From Sulfurospirillaceae bacterium (lineage in GTDB: Bacteria; Campylobacterota; Campylobacteria; Campylobacterales; Sulfurospirillaceae), in assembly GCA_028684065.1 (NCBI GenBank), contig JAQUGO010000006.1:1-64000 (forward strand): a stretch of DNA of 64,000 bases, read 5' to 3'. The notes under the pieces were generated by a model. It was not told the origin of the DNA, did not search any database, and saw nothing but the letters and a program-made list of their open reading frames with translations. This document shows positions 16,388 to 23,605 of the stretch, piece by piece. The translations under genes were made by a program, and so were the position numbers. Positions within the stretch are counted from its first letter, which is position 1. Every line of letters starts with the position of its first letter.

Positions 16388-17206
16388 ATGAAAGTAGCCA
16401 TGAGTGGCGCAAGTGGTTTTGTAGCAAATGCTTTAAAAAAAGCATTCCCTGAGTGGATAGCCATTGACCGTACGGATAGCGTTGAGGCAATAGTTGTAAA
16501 ACTTCAAGGTGTGGATGCTGTTTTTAATCTAGCAGGTGCTCCTATCGCCGCACGTTGGGATGAAGCGTACAAAAAAGTGTTACTTTCCAGTCGTATTGAT
16601 ACGACCAAAAAACTTGTAGCGGCCATTAATCAAAGTGATGTGAAACATTTTATTTCAACTTCTGCGGTAGGTATTTATCCCAATAATATACCATGCGATG
16701 AAGAAAGTGAAAAAATGGGTGATGACTTTTTAGCAGGGCTTGCCTTAGCATGGGAAAGTGAAGCCCGAAAATGCCAAAAGCCCACAACGATACTACGATT
16801 TGGTGTCGTACTGGGTAAAGATGGTGGGGCACTTGAAAAAATGGTTCCAGCCATTCAAGCTTACATGGGAGGGACCATTGGTAATGGTATGATGATAACC
16901 AGTTGGATTGACATCGATGATTTGGTGCGTATCTATCAGTTTGTTTTAGACAATAATACTGTAGGTACCTTTAATGCAACGGCTCCAAATCCTGTGAGCA
17001 ATTTTACGTTTACCAAAATATTGGGCAAAATACTCAAGCGCCCGACATGGTTGCCTTTACCTCCTTTTATCATAAAAATGCTCTTTTCAGAAGGAGCAAC
17101 AGTCCTTTTAGATAGCAAAGAAGTTTATCCTAAAGCGCTTGTCAAAAAAGGGTTTAGTTTTAAATATCCTGATTTAGAGGGTTCTTTACGTAAAATTCTC
17201 GCTTAG
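16388..17206 (+). CDS. NAD(P)-binding epimerase, TIGR01777/YfcH-like
   Basis: 272 residues. The N-terminal GASGFVANAL is a Rossmann dinucleotide-binding turn, followed by FNLAGAPIAARWDEAYK and the SRIDTTKKLVAAI segment typical of the TIGR01777 branch of extended short-chain dehydrogenases. The C-terminal region contains the usual DUF1731-like tail (VKKGFSFKYPDLEGSLRKIL). Substrate is unknown for the family. It follows nosL by 17 bases with AAAGGA before the start, so it may be read from the nos transcript. Its stop overlaps the convergent transporter gene. Confidence 0.85.
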   Translation: MKVAMSGASGFVANALKKAFPEWIAIDRTDSVEAIVVKLQGVDAVFNLAGAPIAARWDEAYKKVLLSSRIDTTKKLVAAINQSDVKHFISTSAVGIYPNNIPCDEESEKMGDDFLAGLALAWESEARKCQKPTTILRFGVVLGKDGGALEKMVPAIQAYMGGTIGNGMMITSWIDIDDLVRIYQFVLDNNTVGTFNATAPNPVSNFTFTKILGKILKRPTWLPLPPFIIKMLFSEGATVLLDSKEVYPKALVKKGFSFKYPDLEGSLRKILA

Positions 17207-17829
17207 TGTTTTTCTAAAAAAAGACGAATGCCAAGGGCGATCATTACGATGCCAGAGATGGCATCAAGGCTTTGGCGTACGCTTCGTTTCGTGATAAACC
17301 CATTGGCTGAAACAATGGTATAGACTAAAATACCTTGCCAAATAGTACCAATGATAAAATGAAGGAAGGCTAGAAAGAGTGATTGCGCCAAAACAGAGCT
17401 TTCGTGTGAGATGAATTGTGGTAAAAAAGCCATATAAAAAATAACTGCTTTGGGATTAAGTACATTGGATAAAAAGCCTTCTCGAAGAGAAGTCCAAAAT
17501 AAAAATGGTTTTTGAACAACAACTTTTTGATGCATCTTTTTAGCGTTCCAAAATGATTTAAGTGAACCAAATCCTAACCATAAAAGATACAGCGCTCCTA
17601 TACTTTTTAAAATTATAAAAGCCGTTGCTGAGTAGAGTAAAATGGCAGAAATACCCACGGCAGAGAGCGTTGCATGTACAAAAAGTCCCGAGCAAATGCC
17701 TAAACTTGAAACTAAGCCATCTTTAACGCCACCTCTTAATGTATTGCGCATGACAATCATTGTATCAGCTCCTGGTGTCATCGTGAGTAGTGTAATGGCA
17801 ATCAAAAAAGTAAATAAATCTAATGGCAT
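17203..17829 (-). CDS. LysE/RhtB family amino-acid exporter
   Basis: 208 residues and six predicted helices. The N-terminal LTMTPGADTMIVMRNTLRGG and the later LREGFLSNVLNPKAVIFYMAF are the LysE/RhtB family landmarks. Members export amino acids such as homoserine, threonine or lysine; the substrate cannot be read here. It converges on the epimerase gene with overlapping stop codons, so no room exists for a terminator between them. Confidence 0.92.
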   Translation of the reverse strand: MPLDLFTFLIAITLLTMTPGADTMIVMRNTLRGGVKDGLVSSLGICSGLFVHATLSAVGISAILLYSATAFIILKSIGALYLLWLGFGSLKSFWNAKKMHQKVVVQKPFLFWTSLREGFLSNVLNPKAVIFYMAFLPQFISHESSVLAQSLFLAFLHFIIGTIWQGILVYTIVSANGFITKRSVRQSLDAISGIVMIALGIRLFLEKH

Positions 17830-18012
17830 GGTTATCCTTGATTATAGAGGTAAAAAATCTTTAAAATAGTACTGGATTATTCTTGAAGTAAGACTTTATG
17901 CGGGTTAATAATCTGCGGTAGACTCTGGCATTGTATATACTGTTTGTTTTCATATGTAAAGTAGCACTAAAATTTGTTCAATAATCAACCAATGCGATGA
18001 ACTATTTTGGGT

Positions 18013-18018
18013 TATAAT
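18013..18018 (+). promoter_or_regulatory. -10 box of the EAL gene
   Basis: Perfect TATAAT. Transcription would begin near 18025, which excludes an upstream GTG start at 18020 and supports the ATG at 18047. The rest of the 217-base gap (17830-18046) is AT-rich and holds nothing else I recognise. Confidence 0.65.
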
Positions 18019-18046
18019 AGTGCCTTTATTTACAATAAGGTTTTAT

Positions 18047-19231
18047 ATGGTTTCACAGCTTATACATTCTGGCACAATAAATATTCATTTTCAGCCTATT
18101 ATTTCAATTCGCTGTTCACGCGTGATAGGGGTTGAAGCGCTCATGCGTGCTTATGACGAAAATGGTGAGTTTTATTCGCCAGTTTTTGTTTTTGCGCAGG
18201 CTAAAAAAGAAAATATTGCATTTGAATTTGATAAGCTTGTTCGCCAAAAGGCATTGGAAGCTTTTGCGCCACTTTATCAGACGAATAAAGAGTTATTACT
18301 TTTTTTGAATTTCGAATCGTATCTTTTAGACAGTAAAATAGATTTCGAAGCTTTTGAATTTTGCATGACAGCAAAAAAATTAGGTGTGCCTCCATCACGT
18401 ATCGTTCTTGAAATCAAAGAAAATCAAATCAATGATACCGAAAACCTTAAACGTTTTAGTGAATATTATAAAGAGAGAGGCTTTTTGATAGCCCTTGATG
18501 ATTTTGGCGCTGGTAATGCAAATTTTGATCGTATCGCTACCGTTCGCCCAAATATCGTAAAAATAGACCGCTCCATTGTCTTTAATGTTCACCAAAATTT
18601 CATTAATAAAGAGATACTTAAATCCATTGCCAATATGTGTTTTAACATAGGGGCATTGGTTTTAGCGGAAGGGGTTGAGAGCGAAGAAGAGATACTGCGT
18701 TCTTTAAAACTTGATATTGATTTATTTCAAGGATTTTGGTTTGCAAAGCCCCAAGGAAGGCTCTATGATGAAAAGATATTGCTGGATAAAATTAAGAGCA
18801 TAGGGTATCAACATACCAATAATATGAAAGCAAGTATGCAAAAAAAAGAGGAGTTGATTCTCAATGCAAAGCAATATGCAGGGATAATTATAGAGGCACT
18901 TTTAGAAAATATAAAGGTTAATATTTACAGTTTTCTAGAACATTATAAAGCCATTGAAGCTATTTATTGTATAGATGCACGCATGGGTATTCAAGAGGGT
19001 AATACCGTTATTAATACAGATATTCAAGAGTTTTTTCGTCCAGCACAAGCGGGAGAAAGCCATGCTTTAAAGGAGTATTTTTATATTACCAAAGAGTCCA
19101 AAAGAGGTAATTATTTGAGTCAAAAGTATATTTCAAGAGCTTCAGGAAAGATGTGTCGCACTTTTGCTCAAAAATTTTACTTAAATGGAGAAGAAAAAAT
19201 TATTTGCTTAGATTTAAAAGTTGATCCCTAA
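18047..19231 (+). CDS. EAL-domain c-di-GMP phosphodiesterase
   Basis: 394 residues; ATG at 18047 with AATAAGG 6 bases upstream. The EAL domain (about 1-245) keeps the key sites: EALMR (Glu30), the metal-binding Glu in LEIKEN, LDDFGAGNANF, VKIDRSI, EGVES and QGFWFAKP. It should therefore hydrolyse c-di-GMP to pGpG. Residues about 250-394 form an unassigned domain (YSFLEHYKAIEAIYCIDARMG), possibly a sensor. There is no membrane segment, so it is cytoplasmic. It stands alone with its own promoter and terminator. Confidence 0.93.
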   Translation: MVSQLIHSGTINIHFQPIISIRCSRVIGVEALMRAYDENGEFYSPVFVFAQAKKENIAFEFDKLVRQKALEAFAPLYQTNKELLLFLNFESYLLDSKIDFEAFEFCMTAKKLGVPPSRIVLEIKENQINDTENLKRFSEYYKERGFLIALDDFGAGNANFDRIATVRPNIVKIDRSIVFNVHQNFINKEILKSIANMCFNIGALVLAEGVESEEEILRSLKLDIDLFQGFWFAKPQGRLYDEKILLDKIKSIGYQHTNNMKASMQKKEELILNAKQYAGIIIEALLENIKVNIYSFLEHYKAIEAIYCIDARMGIQEGNTVINTDIQEFFRPAQAGESHALKEYFYITKESKRGNYLSQKYISRASGKMCRTFAQKFYLNGEEKIICLDLKVDP

Positions 19232-19237
19232 ATGATT

Positions 19238-19284
19238 AGAGTTCTTACAAAGTAATTTTTGCAAGAACTCTATTTATTTTTTTT
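19238..19284. terminator. intrinsic terminator after the EAL gene, probably bidirectional
   Basis: AGAGTTCTT (19238-19246) pairs with AAGAACTCT (19263-19271) over a 16-base loop, followed by a T-rich run (19272-19284). The right arm overlaps the last codons of the convergent small gene, so the structure may serve both strands. Confidence 0.75.
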
Positions 19285-19488
19285 TCTATCAGCTTTGGAT
19301 TTTTTAGCCTTGGCTTTTGCTTTTATTTTTTGAGCATCACTCATTTTTGCCTTATCGGAATTGACTGCTCCGGGCTCAACTTCTTTTTGTTTTTGTGAAG
19401 CAACGATATTTTTTCGTTCTTGACTGTAAAGCGCGGCTAATTTATAACCTTTTTCCATTTTGACACTGTTATTAATAATGGCACCCAT
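19270..19488 (-). CDS. small Lys/Ala-rich protein, function unknown
   Basis: 72 residues, highly basic at the C-terminus (KIKAKAKAKKSKADRKKNK) and without hydrophobic segments. AGGAAC precedes the ATG. Low complexity makes homology calls unsafe; a nucleic-acid-binding role is possible but not shown. The start region (MGAIINNSVKMEKGYKLAALYSQER) looks like ordinary coding sequence. It lies between the EAL terminator and tRNA-Ala. Confidence 0.6.
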   Translation of the reverse strand: MGAIINNSVKMEKGYKLAALYSQERKNIVASQKQKEVEPGAVNSDKAKMSDAQKIKAKAKAKKSKADRKKNK

Positions 19489-19539
19489 TGTATGTTCCTA
19501 TTGTTATTATGTTTTTGAAGAAAGAGCTGAAAGGATTTT

Positions 19540-19615
19540 TGGTGGAGCATAGCGGGATCGAACCGCTGACCTCAACGCTGCCAGCGTTGCGCTCTCCCAG
19601 CTGAGCTAATGCCCC
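19540..19615 (-). tRNA. tRNA-Ala (anticodon GGC)
   Basis: 76 bases on the minus strand. Acceptor GGGGCAT pairs with ATGCTCC and the encoded CCA is at 19540-19542. The D-stem GCTC/GAGC, anticodon stem CAACG/CGTTG around loop CTGGCAG, and T-arm AGCGG-TTCGATC-CCGCT are all intact. Anticodon GGC reads GCC/GCU alanine codons. Confidence 0.96.
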
Positions 19616-19666
19616 ACGTCAATTTGTGGAAATGAGATTTTATCCAAGCAAAGCTTAAGAATAGCT

Positions 19667-20185
19667 CTATGCTGCACATTTTTTATGTTTTTCGTTTTTA
19701 ATCGTTTCATAAGCCTCTTGAATTTTCTGAAACATCCCTACCGTTTTAGATGTTGCAGTGCTATCGGGGTGGTATTGTTTTACAAGGCGTAGGTATTTTT
19801 TGCGGATACTCTCTAAACTCTCTTCTTGGGTTGCTTCTAATAGAGCATAGCATTTTGCTAAAGGGCTTAAATAGTACGGTTTATGAGATGCAGTGTTATT
19901 GTTTCTCAGAACAACTTTAATAGGCTTATCATGCAAGGCTATTAAACGTTGGAGAAAATCCAGATTTTCTGTTTGTGAATTAAAGGCACATGTATAATAA
20001 AGTGAAGTTAAAAATTCTTTACGTTTAGCTTTTTCTTTTTGGGTAGGAAGATTAATCAATGTTTTATTAATCCAAAAAGATTTACTAAAGTGTTTTGAAA
20101 GCGTTTGGCTTACATGTAGGAAGTGAGATGAATGTTCGTAAAGATCGACCGTTATACAATGTTCACTTAAACGTAATTGCATCAT
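19667..20185 (-). CDS. J-domain (DnaJ-like) protein
   Basis: 172 residues. The C-terminal 60 residues are a J domain (CYALLEATQEESLESIRKKYLRL, then the invariant HPD in KQYHPDST, then FQKIQEAYETI). It should therefore stimulate a DnaK-type ATPase. The N-terminal 100 residues (MMQLRLSEHCITVDLYEHSSHF) have no recognised domain and may select a client. There is no Gly/Phe region or zinc finger, so it is not DnaJ itself. A TTACATGTAG near-palindrome lies at 20110. Confidence 0.88.
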   Translation of the reverse strand: MMQLRLSEHCITVDLYEHSSHFLHVSQTLSKHFSKSFWINKTLINLPTQKEKAKRKEFLTSLYYTCAFNSQTENLDFLQRLIALHDKPIKVVLRNNNTASHKPYYLSPLAKCYALLEATQEESLESIRKKYLRLVKQYHPDSTATSKTVGMFQKIQEAYETIKNEKHKKCAA

Positions 20186-20287
20186 TTCCCCCTTAACTTT
20201 TTACATAACATTAAGCAAAAGTAGTTCCTCTTTTGCACGTTTGATATTTCCCACCACTAGTTAACTTTTTTTTAATTTTTTTTGATG

Positions 20288-20334
20288 TATAGTAATTAGA
20301 TATTTTTCATCAAGTAAAAAGAGCCATAATGGCT
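20288..20334 (+). promoter_or_regulatory. promoter and palindrome before the chemosensory operon
   Basis: A -10-like TATAGT (20288-20293) lies 55 bases before the GTG start of the first gene. A 13-base palindrome, AGCCAT-A-ATGGCT (20322-20334), ends 1 base before the strong AAAGGAGG (20336-20343). It could fold in mRNA next to the ribosome site or bind a dimeric regulator. Confidence 0.45.
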
Positions 20335-20347
20335 TAAAGGAGGCTCT

Positions 20348-20734
20348 GTGAGTAAACGGGTAATATTAGTAGATGACTCCAAAACAATTCTTGCAACAGC
20401 AGAAATGGCATTGGAGGATATGATTAGTAAAGGCGTCATTGAATTTGCTACATATCTCAATCCAGCAGAGCTTTTGGAAGCATTACTAAGTGGCGCAGAG
20501 GATTATGATCTTCTTATCAGTGATATCAATATGGCGCAAATGAGTGGGCTTGACCTTTCCGAGCAGTTAAAAAGTCATGATAAATTTAAAAATAGACCTA
20601 TATTGATACTAACAACGGAGAGTTCTCCGGAGATGAAGGCGAGAGGCAAGGCTATCGGTGTAACAGGATGGATGGTAAAACCTTTTAGTGATGAGAAGCT
20701 AATCAAAGCTATAACTATGGTGCTAGGACTATAA
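20348..20734 (+). CDS. CheY-like single-domain response regulator
   Basis: 128 residues; GTG start 5 bases after AAAGGAGG. The receiver has the acidic pair in VDDSK, phospho-acceptor Asp59 in LISDINM, switch Thr in LTTESS and the invariant Lys in MVKPFSD. No output domain, so it works by protein contact. As the first gene of the operon it is probably phosphorylated by the CheA at 23598. Confidence 0.93.
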   Translation: MSKRVILVDDSKTILATAEMALEDMISKGVIEFATYLNPAELLEALLSGAEDYDLLISDINMAQMSGLDLSEQLKSHDKFKNRPILILTTESSPEMKARGKAIGVTGWMVKPFSDEKLIKAITMVLGL

Positions 20735-20736
20735 CT

Positions 20737-21240
20737 ATGGAAGAAAAAAAAGCAAAAAACATTGGTTTAAACACCAACCGATTTCTGACATTTTACCTTG
20801 ATGAAGAGATTTACGGTGTTGATATCTTTGATGTTAAAGAGATTATCGCAATGATGAAAACGACACCAGTTCCTAAAACCCCTCCCTTTATCAAAGGTGT
20901 GATGAATCTGAGAGGTAATATCATTCCCGTGGTTGATATGCGTATCAAATTTGATATGCCAGAAGTTGAGCCACAGATGTATACTGCTATCGTTATCATA
21001 ACGATAGAAAATAAAAATATTGGTTTTATTGTTGATAAGGTTGAAGAAGTCGTTAATGTTGAAGAAGACAATATATCAGCCCCACCTGAATTTGGGGCAA
21101 GTGTTGATACACGATTTATCAAAAATATGGCAAAACAAAAAAATAAGGTCATAATGATTCTTGATTTAGTAGCTCTTTTTGGGGAAGAAGAGCTTAGTTT
21201 GGTTCAAAATTTAAGTAAAACAATCAGTGATAAAGGATAG
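20737..21240 (+). CDS. cheW: CheW coupling protein
   Basis: 167 residues. Family landmarks are FYLDEEIYGVDIFDVKEI, FIKGVMNLRGNIIPVVDMR and IGFIVDKVEEVVNV. It links receptors to CheA in signalling arrays. Two bases separate it from the cheY-like gene and 3 bases from the receptor gene, so the three are co-translated. A second CheW-like fold is at the end of CheA. Confidence 0.96.
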   Translation: MEEKKAKNIGLNTNRFLTFYLDEEIYGVDIFDVKEIIAMMKTTPVPKTPPFIKGVMNLRGNIIPVVDMRIKFDMPEVEPQMYTAIVIITIENKNIGFIVDKVEEVVNVEEDNISAPPEFGASVDTRFIKNMAKQKNKVIMILDLVALFGEEELSLVQNLSKTISDKG

Positions 21241-21243
21241 AGG

Positions 21244-23229
21244 ATGGGTAGTAATATGACTTTAGGAAAAAGAATTTCTATTGGTTTTGGTATTTTAGTA
21301 TTTATCACATTAGTCTTAGGCGCAATTGGCGTTTTCAATATGAGAGGTGCGGCAAGCGATTCGGCAAATCTTTCAGAAAAATATGCTCCTGAAGCACAAG
21401 TTGCCGTTGAAATTTTTAAATTAGCCAATCAAATTCGCTATGATATCCGTGCATTTACGATGAGTGACAATGAGCCCGCTCTTGCCAATGCCAAAAAAGG
21501 GTTAGTAGAGATTCAAAAACAACTCTCTCTCGCAGCTGAATTAGGCAAAAAATACAATCTCAAAATTTTACTCGAACAAGAAAAAATTGCTTCCAAAGCC
21601 GTAGCGGAATATATCGCTTCGGTTGATCGTAGCGAAAAAACGTTTGCGAAGAAGAAAAGTTTTGATCTTACGATGGCTGAGAATGCTACTGTTCTTCTCA
21701 AAAATGCCAATGATTATCTAGACTCCCAAGAAGAAGCTTTCAAAAAAGAAGCGGCTGAAAATGCAGGAATAGCCAAACTTGTTAGTAGAATGGAAAAGAT
21801 TGCGCTAATTAATCATCTTCTCGAAAGTGTTGGCGATGCCCGTGTTTATGGTCAAAGAGCACAAGTCAAAAATGACTTGACACTACTTGATAGAGCGCTT
21901 AAAGATTTTGATCCAATCTATCAAAACCTTGCTCAGTTACGTACTGTCTCGACACGTGCAATTAATATTGAGCAGCTCAAAAATATCGAAGCGGCTGCAA
22001 AAGCTTATGAAGTTTCACTTAAAGGGTTTATCGTTGTAATGAATGATATTGCAGCAGAATCTATCTTGCGCCGTAAAGTAGCTAATGACGTGATGAATGC
22101 CGCTGAAGCAGTTGTTGAAATAGCGCTTAAAAATGTTGTTGACATTTCTACAGAATCGACAGCTACCCTCAATATTGCATCATGGGTAATGATTATAGGC
22201 CTTATTGCGGCACTGATGATAAGTATTACAGTAGCATTTTTTATTATTCGAAGTATTGTTAGAATCGTTATTGAATCCGTTAAGTCTCTTTCTGAGGGAA
22301 CGACTCAGGTGGTGAGTGCTAGTGAACAAATAAGCTCCGCTTCGGTTTCATTAGCTGAGGGGGCAAGTAGTCAAGCTAGTAGTGTTGAAGAAGTCAGTGC
22401 AACGATAGAGCAAGCAACTGCTAGCAATAATCAAAACGCTGATAACTCACGTGAAGCTAATATCTTAGCGCAACACTCGAATGATGCAGCAAAAGTAGGA
22501 AATCAACGTGTTGTTGAATTGATGGGAGCTATGGAGCAAATCACAGCTTCGTCTCAAAAAATTGCTAAAATCATCAAAACGATTGATGAAATTGCCTTCC
22601 AAACCAATCTTCTAGCTCTTAATGCAGCCGTAGAAGCCGCACGTGCAGGTGAACATGGCTTAGGCTTTGCCGTGGTAGCAGAAGAGGTTAAAAACTTAGC
22701 AGAGCGAAGTGCAGGCGCTGCAAAAGAGATTACTGGTATTATTGAAACCAGCATAGATCAAGTTAAGATGGGAACGGATGTTGCTAATAAAACCAAAGAT
22801 TCTTTCACGGATATCCTTAATGGTATTAAGAAGACGTCAGACCTTATTGGAGAGATTGCAATATCGGCTAAAGAGCAAGCGGAAGGAATGAACCAAATCG
22901 CAACGGCTATGGGTTCTGTTGACCAAATTACCCAGCAAAATGCTTCAGCATCTGAAGAAACGGCTGCAGCAGCTGAAGAGCTTAATGCTCAAGCGATTTC
23001 AATGTTAGATAGCGTTGCTGAAATGGCTGCTTTAGCAGGATTTGATATGGGTAAAGAGAGTCGAAATGCTCCAAAAAGCGTAAAAAAACTCTCTTCACCA
23101 ACCCTTTCAGCACCCAAAAGACTTGTCAATGTACCAAACCGAAAAAGCAAGCCAATGCAAAATGTGACTTCAAAGCGTAATCATGAAGATGTTTTTCCAC
23201 TGGATGAAAGTGATTTAAAAGAGTTTTAG
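21244..23229 (+). CDS. methyl-accepting chemotaxis protein
   Basis: 661 residues; ATG at 21244 with AAAGGA 6 bases upstream. Helix 1 (about 12-32), a periplasmic helical ligand domain of about 275 residues with a four-helix-bundle feel (no Cache motif seen), helix 2 (about 313-335). Right after helix 2 the chain passes into the signalling coiled coil with only a remnant of HAMP (RSIVRIVIESVKSLSEG). The hairpin tip is canonical (EIAFQTNLLALNAAVEAARAG). There is no C-terminal CheR-binding pentapeptide (ends DLKEF). This is the only receptor in the island, so it is likely the dedicated input. Confidence 0.95.
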   Translation: MGSNMTLGKRISIGFGILVFITLVLGAIGVFNMRGAASDSANLSEKYAPEAQVAVEIFKLANQIRYDIRAFTMSDNEPALANAKKGLVEIQKQLSLAAELGKKYNLKILLEQEKIASKAVAEYIASVDRSEKTFAKKKSFDLTMAENATVLLKNANDYLDSQEEAFKKEAAENAGIAKLVSRMEKIALINHLLESVGDARVYGQRAQVKNDLTLLDRALKDFDPIYQNLAQLRTVSTRAINIEQLKNIEAAAKAYEVSLKGFIVVMNDIAAESILRRKVANDVMNAAEAVVEIALKNVVDISTESTATLNIASWVMIIGLIAALMISITVAFFIIRSIVRIVIESVKSLSEGTTQVVSASEQISSASVSLAEGASSQASSVEEVSATIEQATASNNQNADNSREANILAQHSNDAAKVGNQRVVELMGAMEQITASSQKIAKIIKTIDEIAFQTNLLALNAAVEAARAGEHGLGFAVVAEEVKNLAERSAGAAKEITGIIETSIDQVKMGTDVANKTKDSFTDILNGIKKTSDLIGEIAISAKEQAEGMNQIATAMGSVDQITQQNASASEETAAAAEELNAQAISMLDSVAEMAALAGFDMGKESRNAPKSVKKLSSPTLSAPKRLVNVPNRKSKPMQNVTSKRNHEDVFPLDESDLKEF

Positions 23230-23238
23230 TTTCACGTT

Positions 23239-23271
23239 GTAAAGAAAGAAGCGTATCGCTTTTTTCTTTAC
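23239..23271. terminator. terminator-like hairpin after the receptor gene
   Basis: A 15-bp stem (left arm 23239-23253, right arm 23257-23271, one G-U pair) with loop TAT, 9 bases after the stop. The T-run lies within the right arm, so termination may be partial. A small hairpin (GCTCA/TGAGC, 23296-23310) follows before the next gene. Confidence 0.65.
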
Positions 23272-23335
23272 TGATTCAAAGTAGTGCTAAAACAAGCTCA
23301 ACAAATGAGCAGAAATTCTTTTGCAAAGGCCTTAC

Positions 23336-23605
23336 ATGTGTATTGATGGTGATGTTTTAGAACTAGATATCGAAATAGACTTAGAAGAAGTGAAGGCATT
23401 ACATCTTTTTGTGAAAGATAGGTTGGAGTATATTGAAGAGATAAGTTTGTTACGTTCTTCGACAGGGCTTCCTTCTACGTCAGCACTTTTTTCTCTCCTT
23501 TTTTGTATTAAAAAAATGAAACCTTCCATAAAAATTGATTTAATTGATGCTACGAGCTTTGATTTAGAATCGTATGGGAAACTCTATTGGATGAACCATG
23601 AGTAA
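23336..23605 (+). CDS. small protein between receptor and cheA, possibly STAS-like
   Basis: 89 residues; ATG at 23336 with AAAGG 6 bases upstream. A TTG at 23321 is the longer option but overlaps that ribosome site. The sequence alternates acidic strands and helices (VLELDIEIDLEEVKALHLFV, then IKIDLIDATSFDLESYG), which suggests an alpha/beta fold such as a degenerate STAS domain. I see no certain family. It overlaps cheA by 8 bases, so it is a genuine part of the operon and may tune CheA. Confidence 0.7.
   Translation: MCIDGDVLELDIEIDLEEVKALHLFVKDRLEYIEEISLLRSSTGLPSTSALFSLLFCIKKMKPSIKIDLIDATSFDLESYGKLYWMNHE

Noticed and set aside
23296-23310. GCTCA/TGAGC hairpin as a separate terminator
   Set aside because: Only 5 bp and no T-run; mentioned under the stronger neighbouring hairpin.
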